Shown here: positions 1-7,505 of the stretch, piece after piece
How positions within the stretch are numbered: the first letter of the stretch is position 1
Layout of the letters: the number at the start of each line of letters is the position of its first letter
From: a virus
IMG/VR virus record: IMGVR_UViG_3300017963_000003
Coordinates: 124,001 to 188,000 of that record
Strand: one strand, 5' to 3'
Length of the DNA: 64,000 nt
Notes under the pieces: model-generated
Databases searched by the model: none
The model's input: the letters and a program-made list of their open reading frames with translations, nothing else
Told to the model about the DNA's origin: nothing
Translations under genes and position numbers: made by a program

Positions 1-209
1 GCCACGGCATCGGCCAGAGACAGGTGCTCGTGATCGCGCCCGATACTCTCGGAGTATACGCGAGCTATCTCCCGGTCCCGCTCCTCTACGGCAGCGAGGG
101 CGCGGAGTATGTCTTCATTCGTCCACTCGCAACAATCGTCTGGCTCCTCTGTAGCGTACTGCCGGTACTCTACGATCTCCTCCGCCGTCAGCGGCTTGTA
201 TTCAGTCAT
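1..209 (-). CDS. Hypothetical protein, partial (cut by window edge)
   Basis: An open frame starts at ATG 209 and runs off the left edge, giving 69 residues beginning MTEYKPLTAEEIVEYRQYA. It is acidic and probably helical, with a CCEW motif. Its start overlaps the stop of the upstream gene as ATGA, the usual sign of translational coupling in this operon. The family is not recognised. Confidence 0.6.
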   Translation of the reverse strand, partial: MTEYKPLTAEEIVEYRQYATEEPDDCCEWTNEDILRALAAVEERDREIARVYSESIGRDHEHLSLADAV

Positions 210-433
210 CGCGCATCCCCACACTTCCGCATCTCCCGATGCCCCTGCACCCACTCCTGGAGAGTCTTCTCACGGTACTTGCCGTGGTACTGTGCAAACC
301 ACAGCGCCACCTCTTCTAGAGTGACACGACGTTCGACCTCGGGACCGAGACGAAGCAGCTCTCCCTCAATGGACTCGATGACATCTGCGGGAGCGTTTTC
401 CGTCATCCACATCAGCGCGTTGCTTAGATCCAT
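206..433 (-). CDS. Hypothetical protein, 75 aa
   Basis: ATG 433 is preceded by AGGAG at good spacing. The protein (MDLSNALMWMTENAPADV...) is small and mixed-charge with no recognised domain. It overlaps the end of the upstream gene by about 68 bases, longer than usual here, so one of the two ends may be misjudged. It is part of the 1-1231 operon. Confidence 0.55.
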   Translation of the reverse strand: MDLSNALMWMTENAPADVIESIEGELLRLGPEVERRVTLEEVALWFAQYHGKYREKTLQEWVQGHREMRKCGDAR

Positions 434-695
434 CTCGGTTCTCCTCGTCTACGGCGACAATCACCCCCACCCACTCATTGGGGTAGTTGAAACGCAGATC
501 ACGAACGTTTCCAATGAGCACTCCGTCAACTGACGCGCTGCCGTCGTCCTTCCCTGAAAAAGAAATCCCCACCTTGAGTGGACCGTGACTGCGAAAGTCG
601 TCCCTACTGTGATAGGTGTGACGGTTGGCGTAGGTCACGACAGGCAGCTCGGGGTCCACCTGCCTGAGCACCTCAATCAGTTCCTTGACCTTCAT
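366..695 (-). CDS. Hypothetical protein, 109 aa
   Basis: The frame is open further upstream, but ATG 695 is chosen because AGGAGGG lies just before it and the upstream gene stops here. The protein begins MKVKELIEVLRQVDPELPVV, a pattern common in short phage proteins (helix, then an Asp-Pro turn and a beta-strand). The basic C-terminal tail overlaps the next gene in another frame. Function unknown. Confidence 0.6.
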   Translation of the reverse strand: MKVKELIEVLRQVDPELPVVTYANRHTYHSRDDFRSHGPLKVGISFSGKDDGSASVDGVLIGNVRDLRFNYPNEWVGVIVAVDEENRDGSKQRADVDDGKRSRRCHRVH

Positions 696-696
696 C

Positions 697-1167
697 TCAG
701 CCCTCCTCGCTCGTGGCCAGTGCGTAGACCATCTCGGGCACGGTACACTTCTCCTCCGAAGGCCAAGGCCACTCGGCCTTCTTGAAGCACTCGGGACAGA
801 TACGATGGCCAGACTGAACACCGTCGGCGGCCTTCGCCATGCGACCACACCTCGAACAAACCCAAAGAGGTCCTCCGAGCAACTTCGACAATCGCTCCAG
901 GGTATCTTGGTTCAGAACGCTGAAGCGGCTCTCGTGTTCGAGTATATTCTGACGCTCTGTGAGGCCCTGCACCATCCGTTCCAGCGCCCGCCTCTCCTGT
1001 GAGGCCTGCTGGTGCATATCTCGGAGAGTCAGGCAGCGGGCCTGGAGATTGGCAACACTCAGCTTCAAGCCCTCGCGGTCTTTGATCGTCGCGCGCAGCG
1101 CCGCCGACATTGCATCGATCTCATCGAGGATCTCAGCCTTGGTCCGTCTGTCCTTCGCATCACCCAT
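697..1167 (-). CDS. Coiled-coil protein with C-terminal zinc ribbon
   Basis: 156 residues. Residues about 5-95 are a heptad-like coiled coil; about 103-130 contain CSRCG and CPEC, a four-cysteine zinc ribbon. The start ATG 1167 has AGGAGG upstream and follows directly on a 20-codon leader ORF. The combination suggests a DNA- or RNA-binding oligomer, but no family is recognised. Confidence 0.65.
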   Translation of the reverse strand: MGDAKDRRTKAEILDEIDAMSAALRATIKDREGLKLSVANLQARCLTLRDMHQQASQERRALERMVQGLTERQNILEHESRFSVLNQDTLERLSKLLGGPLWVCSRCGRMAKAADGVQSGHRICPECFKKAEWPWPSEEKCTVPEMVYALATSEEG

Positions 1168-1168
1168 C

Positions 1169-1231
1169 TCAGTCCTCCTTCTTCATCCGCAGCAGATCCG
1201 TACCGCCACCGGAAAACCGAACATTGCCCAT
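1169..1231 (-). CDS. Short leader ORF, 20 aa
   Basis: The peptide MGNVRFSGGGTDLLRMKKED is preceded by GGAGG and its stop falls two bases from the next ATG. It is the first ORF after the promoter at 1272-1301. It could be a real micropeptide or a translational coupler for the zinc-ribbon gene. No homology claim is made. Confidence 0.4.
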   Translation of the reverse strand: MGNVRFSGGGTDLLRMKKED

Positions 1232-1271
1232 CGTTTCGATCCTCCGTACCAGATCACGTACGACCCTCTAT

Positions 1272-1301
1272 GCTATATCATAGGTCCAAGGTTCCTGTCA
1301 A
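1272..1301 (-). promoter_or_regulatory. Sigma70-like promoter of the 1-1231 operon
   Basis: Reading the minus strand, TTGACA (1301-1296) is followed after 18 bases by TATAGC (1277-1272). It points away from the CRISPR array into the small-gene operon. Confidence 0.6.
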
Positions 1302-1339
1302 GCAGAAATCTTCTCACTGTCACAGACCATTCCACTACC

Positions 1340-2590
1340 GTCGAGACTTCTAAACCGTCTCACAGACATCGAGGGGATCGGCCAGTCGAGACTTCTAAAC
1401 CGTCTCGCAGGTATTGTAAGCTGAGGCGATGAACCGTATTGCCAACACGGCCCGACAGTCGAGACTTCTAAACCGTCTCGCAGGTATTGGAAGCCCGCGA
1501 GAGTGAGCGCGTCTCCAGATGAGGCCAAGACGTCGAGACTTCTAAACCGTCTCGCAGGTATTGGAAGGGCCTCATGGTAGAGGATGTTGTCGGCGCGGTT
1601 GGGGGTCGAGACTTCTAAACCGTCTCGCAGGTATTGTAAGAAGAGCAACGGGCGAAGTGAGGGTACCAAGCACTTTGCGTCGAGACTTCTAAACCGTCTC
1701 GCAGGTATTGGAAGGGCGATCCCGAAAAAGATCGCGGCTTGGCCTCTCAGTCGAGACTTCTAAACCGTCTCGCAGGTATTGTAAGAACTGCGTGTTCGGG
1801 CTCCAGCTCAACCCGGCCTCTCAGTCGAGACTTCTAAACCGTCTCGCAGGTATTGTAAGCTCCGCGCGACGGAAGGGTAACGTCTACATCACCACGTCGA
1901 GACTTCTAAACCGTCTCGCAGGTATTGTAAGAGTGGACTGGCAACCACTCCAACGGAGAGTGGCGTCCGTCGAGACCTCTAAACCGTCTCGCAGGTATTG
2001 TAAACAAGGGACGGTGCGCGCCCTGGGCCAGGCCTCCGGGATGTCGAGACTTCTAAACCGTCTCGCAGGTATTGGAGGACCCCAACCGGGGAAAGCACAG
2101 TAGAAAAGGAATGTCGAGACTTCTAAACCGTCTCGCAGGTATTGTAAGTCGGGTACCAGCCGAGAAGGTGTGTACCTCTACCATCGTCGAGACCTCTAAA
2201 CCGTCTCGCAGGTATTGGAAGGGTCGGGTTGCGCGGTGGTCGGGATTCGACACCTCGGGTCGAGACTTCTAAACCGTCTCGCAGGTATTGGAAGCTGGTG
2301 ACGCAGGTCCGGGATGGGGCGTTCTGCAAGCTGTCGAGACTTCTAAACCGTCTCGCAGGTATTGGAAAAAGAGCAACGGGCGAAGTGAGGGTACCAAGCA
2401 CTTTGCGTCGAGACTTCTAAACCGTCTCGCAGGTATTGGAAGACGGAATGCGGCGTGAAGCTGGTGGAGCATCCGGGTGTCGAGACTTCTAAACCGTCTC
2501 GCAGGTATTGTAAGCAGGATTTCTCGGTCGAGCGTGCTGAGGTTGGCCATCTTCGTCGAGACTTCTAAACCGTCTCGCAGGTATTGTAAG
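1340..2590 (-). CRISPR. CRISPR array, 18 repeats, about 17 spacers
   Basis: On the plus strand each 36-base repeat starts with GTCGAGAC and ends with GGTATTGTAAG or GGTATTGGAAG. Repeat starts are 1340, 1385, 1458, 1532, 1605, 1679, 1750, 1824, 1896, 1969, 2043, 2113, 2186, 2259, 2333, 2407, 2479 and 2555. Spacers are 34-40 bases. Read on the minus strand, the repeat has GAGAC...GTCTC near its 3' end, the stem-loop expected of a type V crRNA handle. The copy at 1340 keeps only its first 22 bases and is 45 bases from its neighbour, so 1340 is the decayed trailer end and transcription runs from 2590 down. Two repeats (1969, 2186) carry T-to-C at base 10. The spacers at 1641-1678 and 2369-2406 are identical. 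The spacer at 2295-2332 nearly matches this genome at 38475-38512. Confidence 0.97.
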
Positions 2591-2756
2591 GGCGCTTCGC
2601 CAGATCACAACAATTTCAGCAAGTTTGCTCTATGATTTCGAGCGGTCCACCACGACTGCCGTCGCGCCCAGAATTTCTTCAATGGTTTCGAGCACCAGGC
2701 CTCACCACGACCACAGCGCTCGCCAAATTGTCAAAGAACCAACCGACCCGAACCGC
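2591..2756 (-). promoter_or_regulatory. CRISPR leader between effector gene and array
   Basis: This is the 166-base gap between the effector stop and the first repeat on the leader side. On the minus strand it contains a TTGACA near 2727-2732 without a convincing -10, and an AT-richer stretch (about 2605-2640) just before the first repeat. No anti-repeat resembling a tracrRNA was seen, which fits Cas12m-type effectors that work with crRNA alone. Confidence 0.5.
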
Positions 2757-4685
2757 TCACACCGAGGGCTGCGCAGCCTCCTGGGACTTACGCTGCTGAA
2801 CGATCTTCTTCCCCTTCTTGCGCCCTTTCTGACGTCTCGACATCTTCGGCTCGACAGGCACGCTCCCGTCGATCATCTTGAGGGTCTCGTCGTTCCTGTA
2901 CAGACGCATGATGTTCCGTGCGGCATTCGCATCCTGGTCCCACTTCGCACCGCACTCCACGCAGACATGATCGACCTCAGGAATAGCATCCCAGGGCTCC
3001 AGGCAACCGCACTCGAAGCACCGCTGGGTGGTCATGCGGGCATCGACCCAAACCACGGTCCCTCCGCGCGCGAGGAACGCCTGGACGAACATCATCCGCA
3101 GCTCGTAGCATGCGGCCTCTTTCTGCTGGTTGCGCGCGGCCTGGATCTCCACCTTCTCGCTCTCAGGGGGCTCGTGCTTCTGCGTCTCGGTGAGCTTGAA
3201 ATCCTCGATCACCAGCACCTTGTACTTCCGGGCCAGCTTGGCCGCCACCCTCCGGTAGTGGTCCTTACGGCGCCTGAGAGACTTCTGCTCCTGGCTCTCC
3301 TTCCACTGCCATAGGTGTCGGTCGCCTCCGTCCCTGCGGCCCAGGGACTCCTCGTAGGTCCCACTCAGCCAGTCCTTCAGGATCTGGAAGCCCTCTCCGT
3401 CTCCATCCCATCTCTTCTCCCCCCACTTGCGGAGGAGCCCAGCGTAGCGCTTCGGTGACTTCCACGAATGCAGGTATCGCACATCCTCACGGAACCACTC
3501 GGGCAGATTCTTCTTGTTCGACTTGATCCACCCCTTGAGACTCTTCTGCATCTCGTTCTGGTTCAAGGCCCGGATCGACTGAAGACTCTCCACCTTGTCG
3601 AACCCCCGGACCACCTCGGGCTCCATGAGCAGCTCGTCTCCGCGACCCAGCGGGTCCTGGCGGTCTCTCAAGTACGCCGCGTACTCATCCCCGTCCACCA
3701 GGTACGCCACCCTGATCTGATCCTCTCCGCGCTTTCTCCAACCGATGTCGACAGCCACTGCCCCACGTCCACTCCCGAACTCCTCGTGCTGGTACTCAGC
3801 AGGGAGGCCCAGGCTGAAGTGCACCGTCCACCGAGGACGATCAGAGATCATACGCCGCTTCACGACGGCCCACTTGATCCGCACCCCCTGGGGCAGCGGA
3901 CGGTGCATGATGATAGGGAACTCCGCCCAAACAGGACCTCTGCTCTTCGTACTCCCCACTCGGAGCCGCATCACCCCACGACGCTTCTTGCGCCGCGTCT
4001 TCGACACCACCCCCTCGGGTGGCGGCTCCATGTCTACCTGGAGGAACGTATCCTCCCCTGAGAAGATCTTCTCCACGGGGTGCTTGTCCCCTTGAAGCTG
4101 TACGGCAACCGTACCGTCACCCCTCCACTGGAGAAACTTCGGGTCGAGAGGTTGTCCGTGCTCGTCCCACATCTTCAGATCTCTCCGCGAATCCTCCATC
4201 GCGTTGTCCACCTGAAGGTAGGTTCCCCAGAACAAACCCTCCCGGCTGAACCCCTGCTGGGCCGCCTGGGACTTTTCCGAAGCTGTCAGGTTCGCCTCGC
4301 TCAACCTCTTCTGCAACTCCTCGTCGAGCTTCAACTCCTTCCGAGCCTCGCTCAACCTCTTCGCCACCTCCTGGGCCGCCTTGCGCGCTTCCTTGACGCG
4401 GGCTCGCTGCTCGGCCGTGTCTGAACGCGATCTCGTCTTCGCCCTCTGACGTTTGAGGTCCTCTGTGGCGCGCTTCAACTCGCTCTTCGCCACCTTGTCC
4501 TCTTCGACCAACCCCTCCAAGGCCAGATCACGTTCATCGTAGACCTCTCTTACCTTTTCTCTCCGCTCACGCTCGATCTCGATGAGCGCGTTCCGGTACT
4601 TATGCGCCAACCTCATCTGCTCCTCCACGAGATCAGCATTGACCGTCGGTCCCAGCGGCAACCCGTACACATACGTCTTCGTCAT
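2757..4685 (-). CDS. cas12m: Cas12m-like (type V-M / V-U1) CRISPR effector
   Basis: 642 residues, close to the roughly 600 of Cas12m. The middle resembles characterised Cas12m: FWGTYLQVDNAMEDS (about 152-166), WRGDGTVAVQLQ (187-198) and WKSPKRYAGLLRKWG (408-422) have counterparts in the mycobacterial protein. A long charged coiled coil fills about 35-130. The RuvC fold is split: RuvC-I AVDIGW with D313, RuvC-II VIEDF with E494, a zinc ribbon with C556, C559, C575 and C578, then RuvC-III WDQDANAARN with D583 and D585. The tail is highly basic. All three acidic positions look intact, whereas characterised Cas12m has a non-canonical site and binds DNA without cutting it. The gene has its own promoter, an AGGAGGG site, and sits 166 bases from the array on the same strand. 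No adaptation genes lie nearby. A TnpB origin is the alternative, but length, motif match and array argue for Cas12. Confidence 0.88.
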   Translation of the reverse strand: MTKTYVYGLPLGPTVNADLVEEQMRLAHKYRNALIEIERERREKVREVYDERDLALEGLVEEDKVAKSELKRATEDLKRQRAKTRSRSDTAEQRARVKEARKAAQEVAKRLSEARKELKLDEELQKRLSEANLTASEKSQAAQQGFSREGLFWGTYLQVDNAMEDSRRDLKMWDEHGQPLDPKFLQWRGDGTVAVQLQGDKHPVEKIFSGEDTFLQVDMEPPPEGVVSKTRRKKRRGVMRLRVGSTKSRGPVWAEFPIIMHRPLPQGVRIKWAVVKRRMISDRPRWTVHFSLGLPAEYQHEEFGSGRGAVAVDIGWRKRGEDQIRVAYLVDGDEYAAYLRDRQDPLGRGDELLMEPEVVRGFDKVESLQSIRALNQNEMQKSLKGWIKSNKKNLPEWFREDVRYLHSWKSPKRYAGLLRKWGEKRWDGDGEGFQILKDWLSGTYEESLGRRDGGDRHLWQWKESQEQKSLRRRKDHYRRVAAKLARKYKVLVIEDFKLTETQKHEPPESEKVEIQAARNQQKEAACYELRMMFVQAFLARGGTVVWVDARMTTQRCFECGCLEPWDAIPEVDHVCVECGAKWDQDANAARNIMRLYRNDETLKMIDGSVPVEPKMSRRQKGRKKGKKIVQQRKSQEAAQPSV

Positions 4686-4728
4686 CTCTTGCCCTCCTCG
4701 GCGTACCAGCCCTCATACCAACCTAGCC

Positions 4729-4758
4729 TATATAGCACAGAGACACGGCCGCTGTCAA
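4729..4758 (-). promoter_or_regulatory. Promoter of the Cas12m-like gene
   Basis: On the minus strand TTGACA (4758-4753) and TATATA (4734-4729) are 18 bases apart, about 45 bases before the start codon. It lacks the TGTCA half-site found at the early-operon promoters, so the effector may be expressed independently of them. Confidence 0.7.
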
Positions 4759-4988
4759 CCCTCAAGCCCATCTGGGTCTTCGTCAGAGGTTGGCGCAACC
4801 CTACCTGGGTTACCTTGGGTTGGGGTACCACTTGGCGCGGAGCGCCTACCTTGTGGTGAACCCCTGGTAGACCAGTCGCCGCAGGCGACGATCCTTACAA
4901 CAACCCTACCTCGGTACCTCAACCCCTCCGTAGATGTTCTCGAACCTCGTACACTTCAACCTACCTTGCCGCCGCCCCTTGCGACCTC

Positions 4989-5054
4989 CATCAAGTACCC
5001 ATCAAGTACCCATCAAGTACCCATCAAGTACCCATCAAGTACCCATCAAGTACC
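4989..5054 (+). repeat. Six tandem 11-base iterons
   Basis: The unit CATCAAGTACC is repeated six times without interruption. Direct repeats of this length, spaced one helical turn apart, are typical initiator-protein binding sites. The AT-rich block starts about 140 bases downstream. Confidence 0.85.
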
Positions 5055-5194
5055 AACCCTCCGTCAACCCTCGGCCTACCAGGTGCGAGCTACCCCACCT
5101 CGTGCACAGTTGTCCAGTACCGGTCTACCTTGGGCTACCTTGGCCGTCTATACGTGAGGGTACGACGTTGGCCCAATGTGGTCGAAAATGGGAC

Positions 5195-5290
5195 CCAAAA
5201 AATTTCCCAAAATTTTTCCCAATATTTTCAGGCACTTAGCCAGTATATATTGGCTATAAATGGAATTTTTTGGGAGAATTTTTGGGGTAT
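5195..5290. repeat. AT-rich dyad block (candidate unwinding element)
   Basis: A run of A/T tracts in otherwise GC-rich DNA. At its centre is the inverted repeat TAGCCA...TGGCTA (5237-5256) around TATATA. It is flanked by CCCAAAAAATTT-type and AATTTTTTGGG-type arms that are inverted copies of each other. Confidence 0.65.
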
Positions 5291-5459
5291 GGTGGGTGGG
5301 GTGAAGCCCGCGATCTCTTTCGCGATCCGTTGCAGATCGTACCCCCACCCCCGGCGATAATCACTTAATCCCCGCCAAGTATTGGGAATCATTGGCTAAT
5401 CTCCCGGTCCCAGCCGGACCTGCCCAGGGATTAGGCGATCCCATCGGCAACAGTAGGGC

Positions 5460-5527
5460 TTGACAAATCGTCAAGGCCTACCCTGTACCCCAGGGGTACA
5501 AGCGGGATCGGGTTGACGATTTGTCAA
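5460..5527. repeat. Paired TTGAC-N5-GTCAA palindromes around a central palindrome
   Basis: TTGACAAATCGTCAA (5460-5474) and its reverse complement (5513-5527) flank the perfect palindrome TGTACCCCAGGGGTACA (5484-5500). A third related site, TTGATTATTTGTCAA, lies at 5655-5669. The sites look like binding sites for a dimeric protein. Confidence 0.7.
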
Positions 5528-5764
5528 GGCGGGTAGAGGTACGCCCAAACCGGGCCAAAAGGGATCATCGGCCAAGGCTGGGCAATCATTGACTAATCCC
5601 CAGACAAGCCCCGCTAACCCCAGCTCAACCCTACCAGATCCATCGGGTGTGCCCTTGATTATTTGTCAAATCCATCGCCAACGATAGGGATTGTACCCCC
5701 ACCTCGGCCTACCTTGGCGAGGGATCGCGGAGGTACAAGATATATCGTCTATGTCTCGCGCGCG

Positions 5765-5845
5765 TGGATCGTGGGATCGCCGGGAGGGTACGGGCGGATC
5801 ATGGATCGGGGATCGCGGATTATTGGATCGCGCGATCTTTGGGGC
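5765..5845. other. GATC cluster
   Basis: Seven GATC tetramers fall within about 75 bases. GATC is generally frequent in this genome, but the density here is well above the surroundings. Such clusters mark methylation-regulated origins in some bacteria; the phage encodes an adenine methyltransferase (33889-34611) of unknown specificity. Confidence 0.4.
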
Positions 5846-6539
5846 TGCCCCCTATACCCCTGGATTATACCAATAAGGCTCACCCCTTGCTCTGTAATCC
5901 GCGCCAGGTTGAGCGGACCTGGTCGACCCTGGGGGATCGTACCCCTGGCCGGGTAATCCCTCGCGGATACCCCTGGTCGCCAGGTAGCCCACCGTACCCC
6001 CTGAGATACATCGGACCACATGGGGATTGTACCCCTGCCACCGTACCCCTGAGGTGTACCGCACCACATAGGGGGATCGCGCCTACCCTACCACACCCCA
6101 GGGATAGGGGGATCGCGCCTACCCTGGCGGCCTTAACCCCTTACCCACTCCCCCTATGGCGGCGATGGATAATCCCCACCCGTATCCTTGTCGGGATCAC
6201 CCCACCCCTACCCTGGGGATGGGGTACAATCCCACCTAACCCACCTGGCCAGCGGGGGTACAATACATCGCACCGCTACCCTTCTCAACCCCGGTAGGAT
6301 CAACCCCAGCCTACCTATGTGATTAACCATCGCCACCCTACCCTAATCCCATCGGGGGTCGCTGGGGATCACCCCCATGGTACCAATCCCGTGATCCTTC
6401 TCCGAACGTCTACCTTGGTCTATCGTGCCCCAACTGTTCAAGCCCTGCTTGGATCCCCCTTGTGGACGTCCACCCCGTACCATATAGAGAATCGAACCGC
6501 CCCAGGACACCAACCGACCCCACCCGCCCCAGCCGGGGC

Positions 6540-6715
6540 CTGCTCTGATAGCCCTGAGAGGGCCAGGAAGGGCCATTCTACCCCGGTTGACCCCTCAACG
6601 CATGCCCTGGGGTGGGTTGAAGGGCAACAGGGATAGAATCGCCGCACAGACCCCTTCTAGGCTTTCTGGGGTTAACCTGCCGGAATTGCAGGGGAAACGG
6701 CAAAAGCGCAGGGGG
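6540..6715 (+). repeat. Intergenic module 1 (upstream of first plus-strand operon)
   Basis: First copy of a module repeated before each plus-strand operon. It carries CTGATAGCCCTGAGAGG, then a C/G-rich stretch with GGTTGACCCC and CTGGGGTGGGTTG, then GGGGGTGTCA leading into the promoter. Confidence 0.7.
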
Positions 6716-6758
6716 TGTCAGAAAATGCTTGACAGCCGGGGGCTGGGCCTGCTATACT
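6716..6758 (+). promoter_or_regulatory. Early promoter P1 with operator
   Basis: The operator TGTCAGAAAATGCTTGACA (6716-6734) overlaps the -35 TTGACA (6729-6734). After 18 bases comes TATACT (6753-6758). The leader ends in GGAGGGCAAC-ATG. Confidence 0.85.
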
Positions 6759-6805
6759 ATCATAGACCAGCTGGGGACCACCCGGCGCAACCCAAGGAGG
6801 GCAAC

Positions 6806-7084
6806 ATGAACGAAGGGAACGCAACAAAGGCGCGCGAGGAGATCGACCGGCTGAATGCGAAGGTCAAAAGCCTTCGCGGCAATTTCCTGGACGCCGTGAT
6901 CGACGCGCAGCGCACGCAAAGCGACCTGCGAGACGAGATCACCCGTCTGAAGCGCGAGCGCAACGAGGCGCGCGAGGAGTGCGGGAGCCTGCGCCGACAG
7001 CGCGACAAGGCACGCGATGCGCTCGACAAGTCGCGGCTGGAAAGCGCACGGTTGCGTGAGAGACTCCACGACGACGAGGAGTAA
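6806..7084 (+). CDS. Coiled-coil protein, 92 aa
   Basis: The start at 6806 follows the conserved GGAGGGCAAC site; the upstream open frame is ignored. Almost the whole protein is a charged heptad-repeat helix (EEIDRLNAKVKSLRGNFLDA... to the end), so it should form an oligomeric coiled coil. It is the first gene of the P1 operon. Role unknown. Confidence 0.75.
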   Translation: MNEGNATKAREEIDRLNAKVKSLRGNFLDAVIDAQRTQSDLRDEITRLKRERNEAREECGSLRRQRDKARDALDKSRLESARLRERLHDDEE

Positions 7085-7094
7085 GAGGGACAAC

Positions 7095-7505
7095 ATGCAC
7101 GACAAACACATGGACGACGATTTCATGAGCACCAACCCCGCACACTGGATCGAACTGTTCAAGAAGGACATGATCGATTGTTGCGTCGAGCACAAGTGGA
7201 CGACGCTGGCACACAGCTTGTGTATGATGGGCTGTGACGACCCCTCCCACGTCGACCCGCACGATCCGGAGTTCATCGTCGAGGTCTTCGGGAGTGTCGA
7301 AGACTTCCGACGCTTCAACCGACGCGTCCACGGGATGATCAAGACCCACGCGTGTATCAAACCCCTCCGCCGGGTCGTTCTGCGCGATCTCCACACCAGC
7401 GTCGACTACATGGAAGGCAACGATTACGGGCGTATCTTCCTCAAGTCGTACGCCCGTCGTCTCCTCGATAGCTTCCTCGTCGAAAACCTCGATCCCGCTT
7501 GGTAG
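7095..7505 (+). CDS. Hypothetical protein, 136 aa
   Basis: Start ATG 7095 follows GAGGGACAAC. The protein begins MHDKHMDDDF and contains a Cys/His-rich middle (DCCVEHKWTT, LCMMGCDD, DPHDPEF) but no clear zinc-site spacing. It is the second gene of the P1 operon, 10 bases after the first. No family recognised. Confidence 0.7.
   Translation: MHDKHMDDDFMSTNPAHWIELFKKDMIDCCVEHKWTTLAHSLCMMGCDDPSHVDPHDPEFIVEVFGSVEDFRRFNRRVHGMIKTHACIKPLRRVVLRDLHTSVDYMEGNDYGRIFLKSYARRLLDSFLVENLDPAW

Larger units (their letters stand above)
4759..6715. other. About 2 kb non-coding region, candidate replication origin
   Basis: No convincing gene is seen. Open frames here are proline- and arginine-rich, lack ribosome sites and follow base composition. 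The region holds 11-base tandem repeats, an AT-rich dyad block, TTGAC palindromes, a GATC cluster and many GGGGTAC / GTACCCC elements (about 5690-6300). ATCATTGRCTAATC occurs twice (about 5390 and 5585). This mix of iterons, an easily melted block and palindromes resembles a replication origin or centromere-like locus. Confidence 0.55.

Noticed and set aside
1708-2103. Open frames running through the CRISPR array
   Set aside because: They consist of translated repeats and spacers and have no start signals.
5663-6297. Proline-rich open frames in the 2 kb non-coding tract
   Set aside because: No ribosome site, no domain, composition follows the local word bias, and no promoter of either class precedes them.
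1-6715. Search for cas1, cas2, cas4 or tracrRNA near the array
   Set aside because: No protein with adaptation-gene features and no convincing anti-repeat was found on either side.
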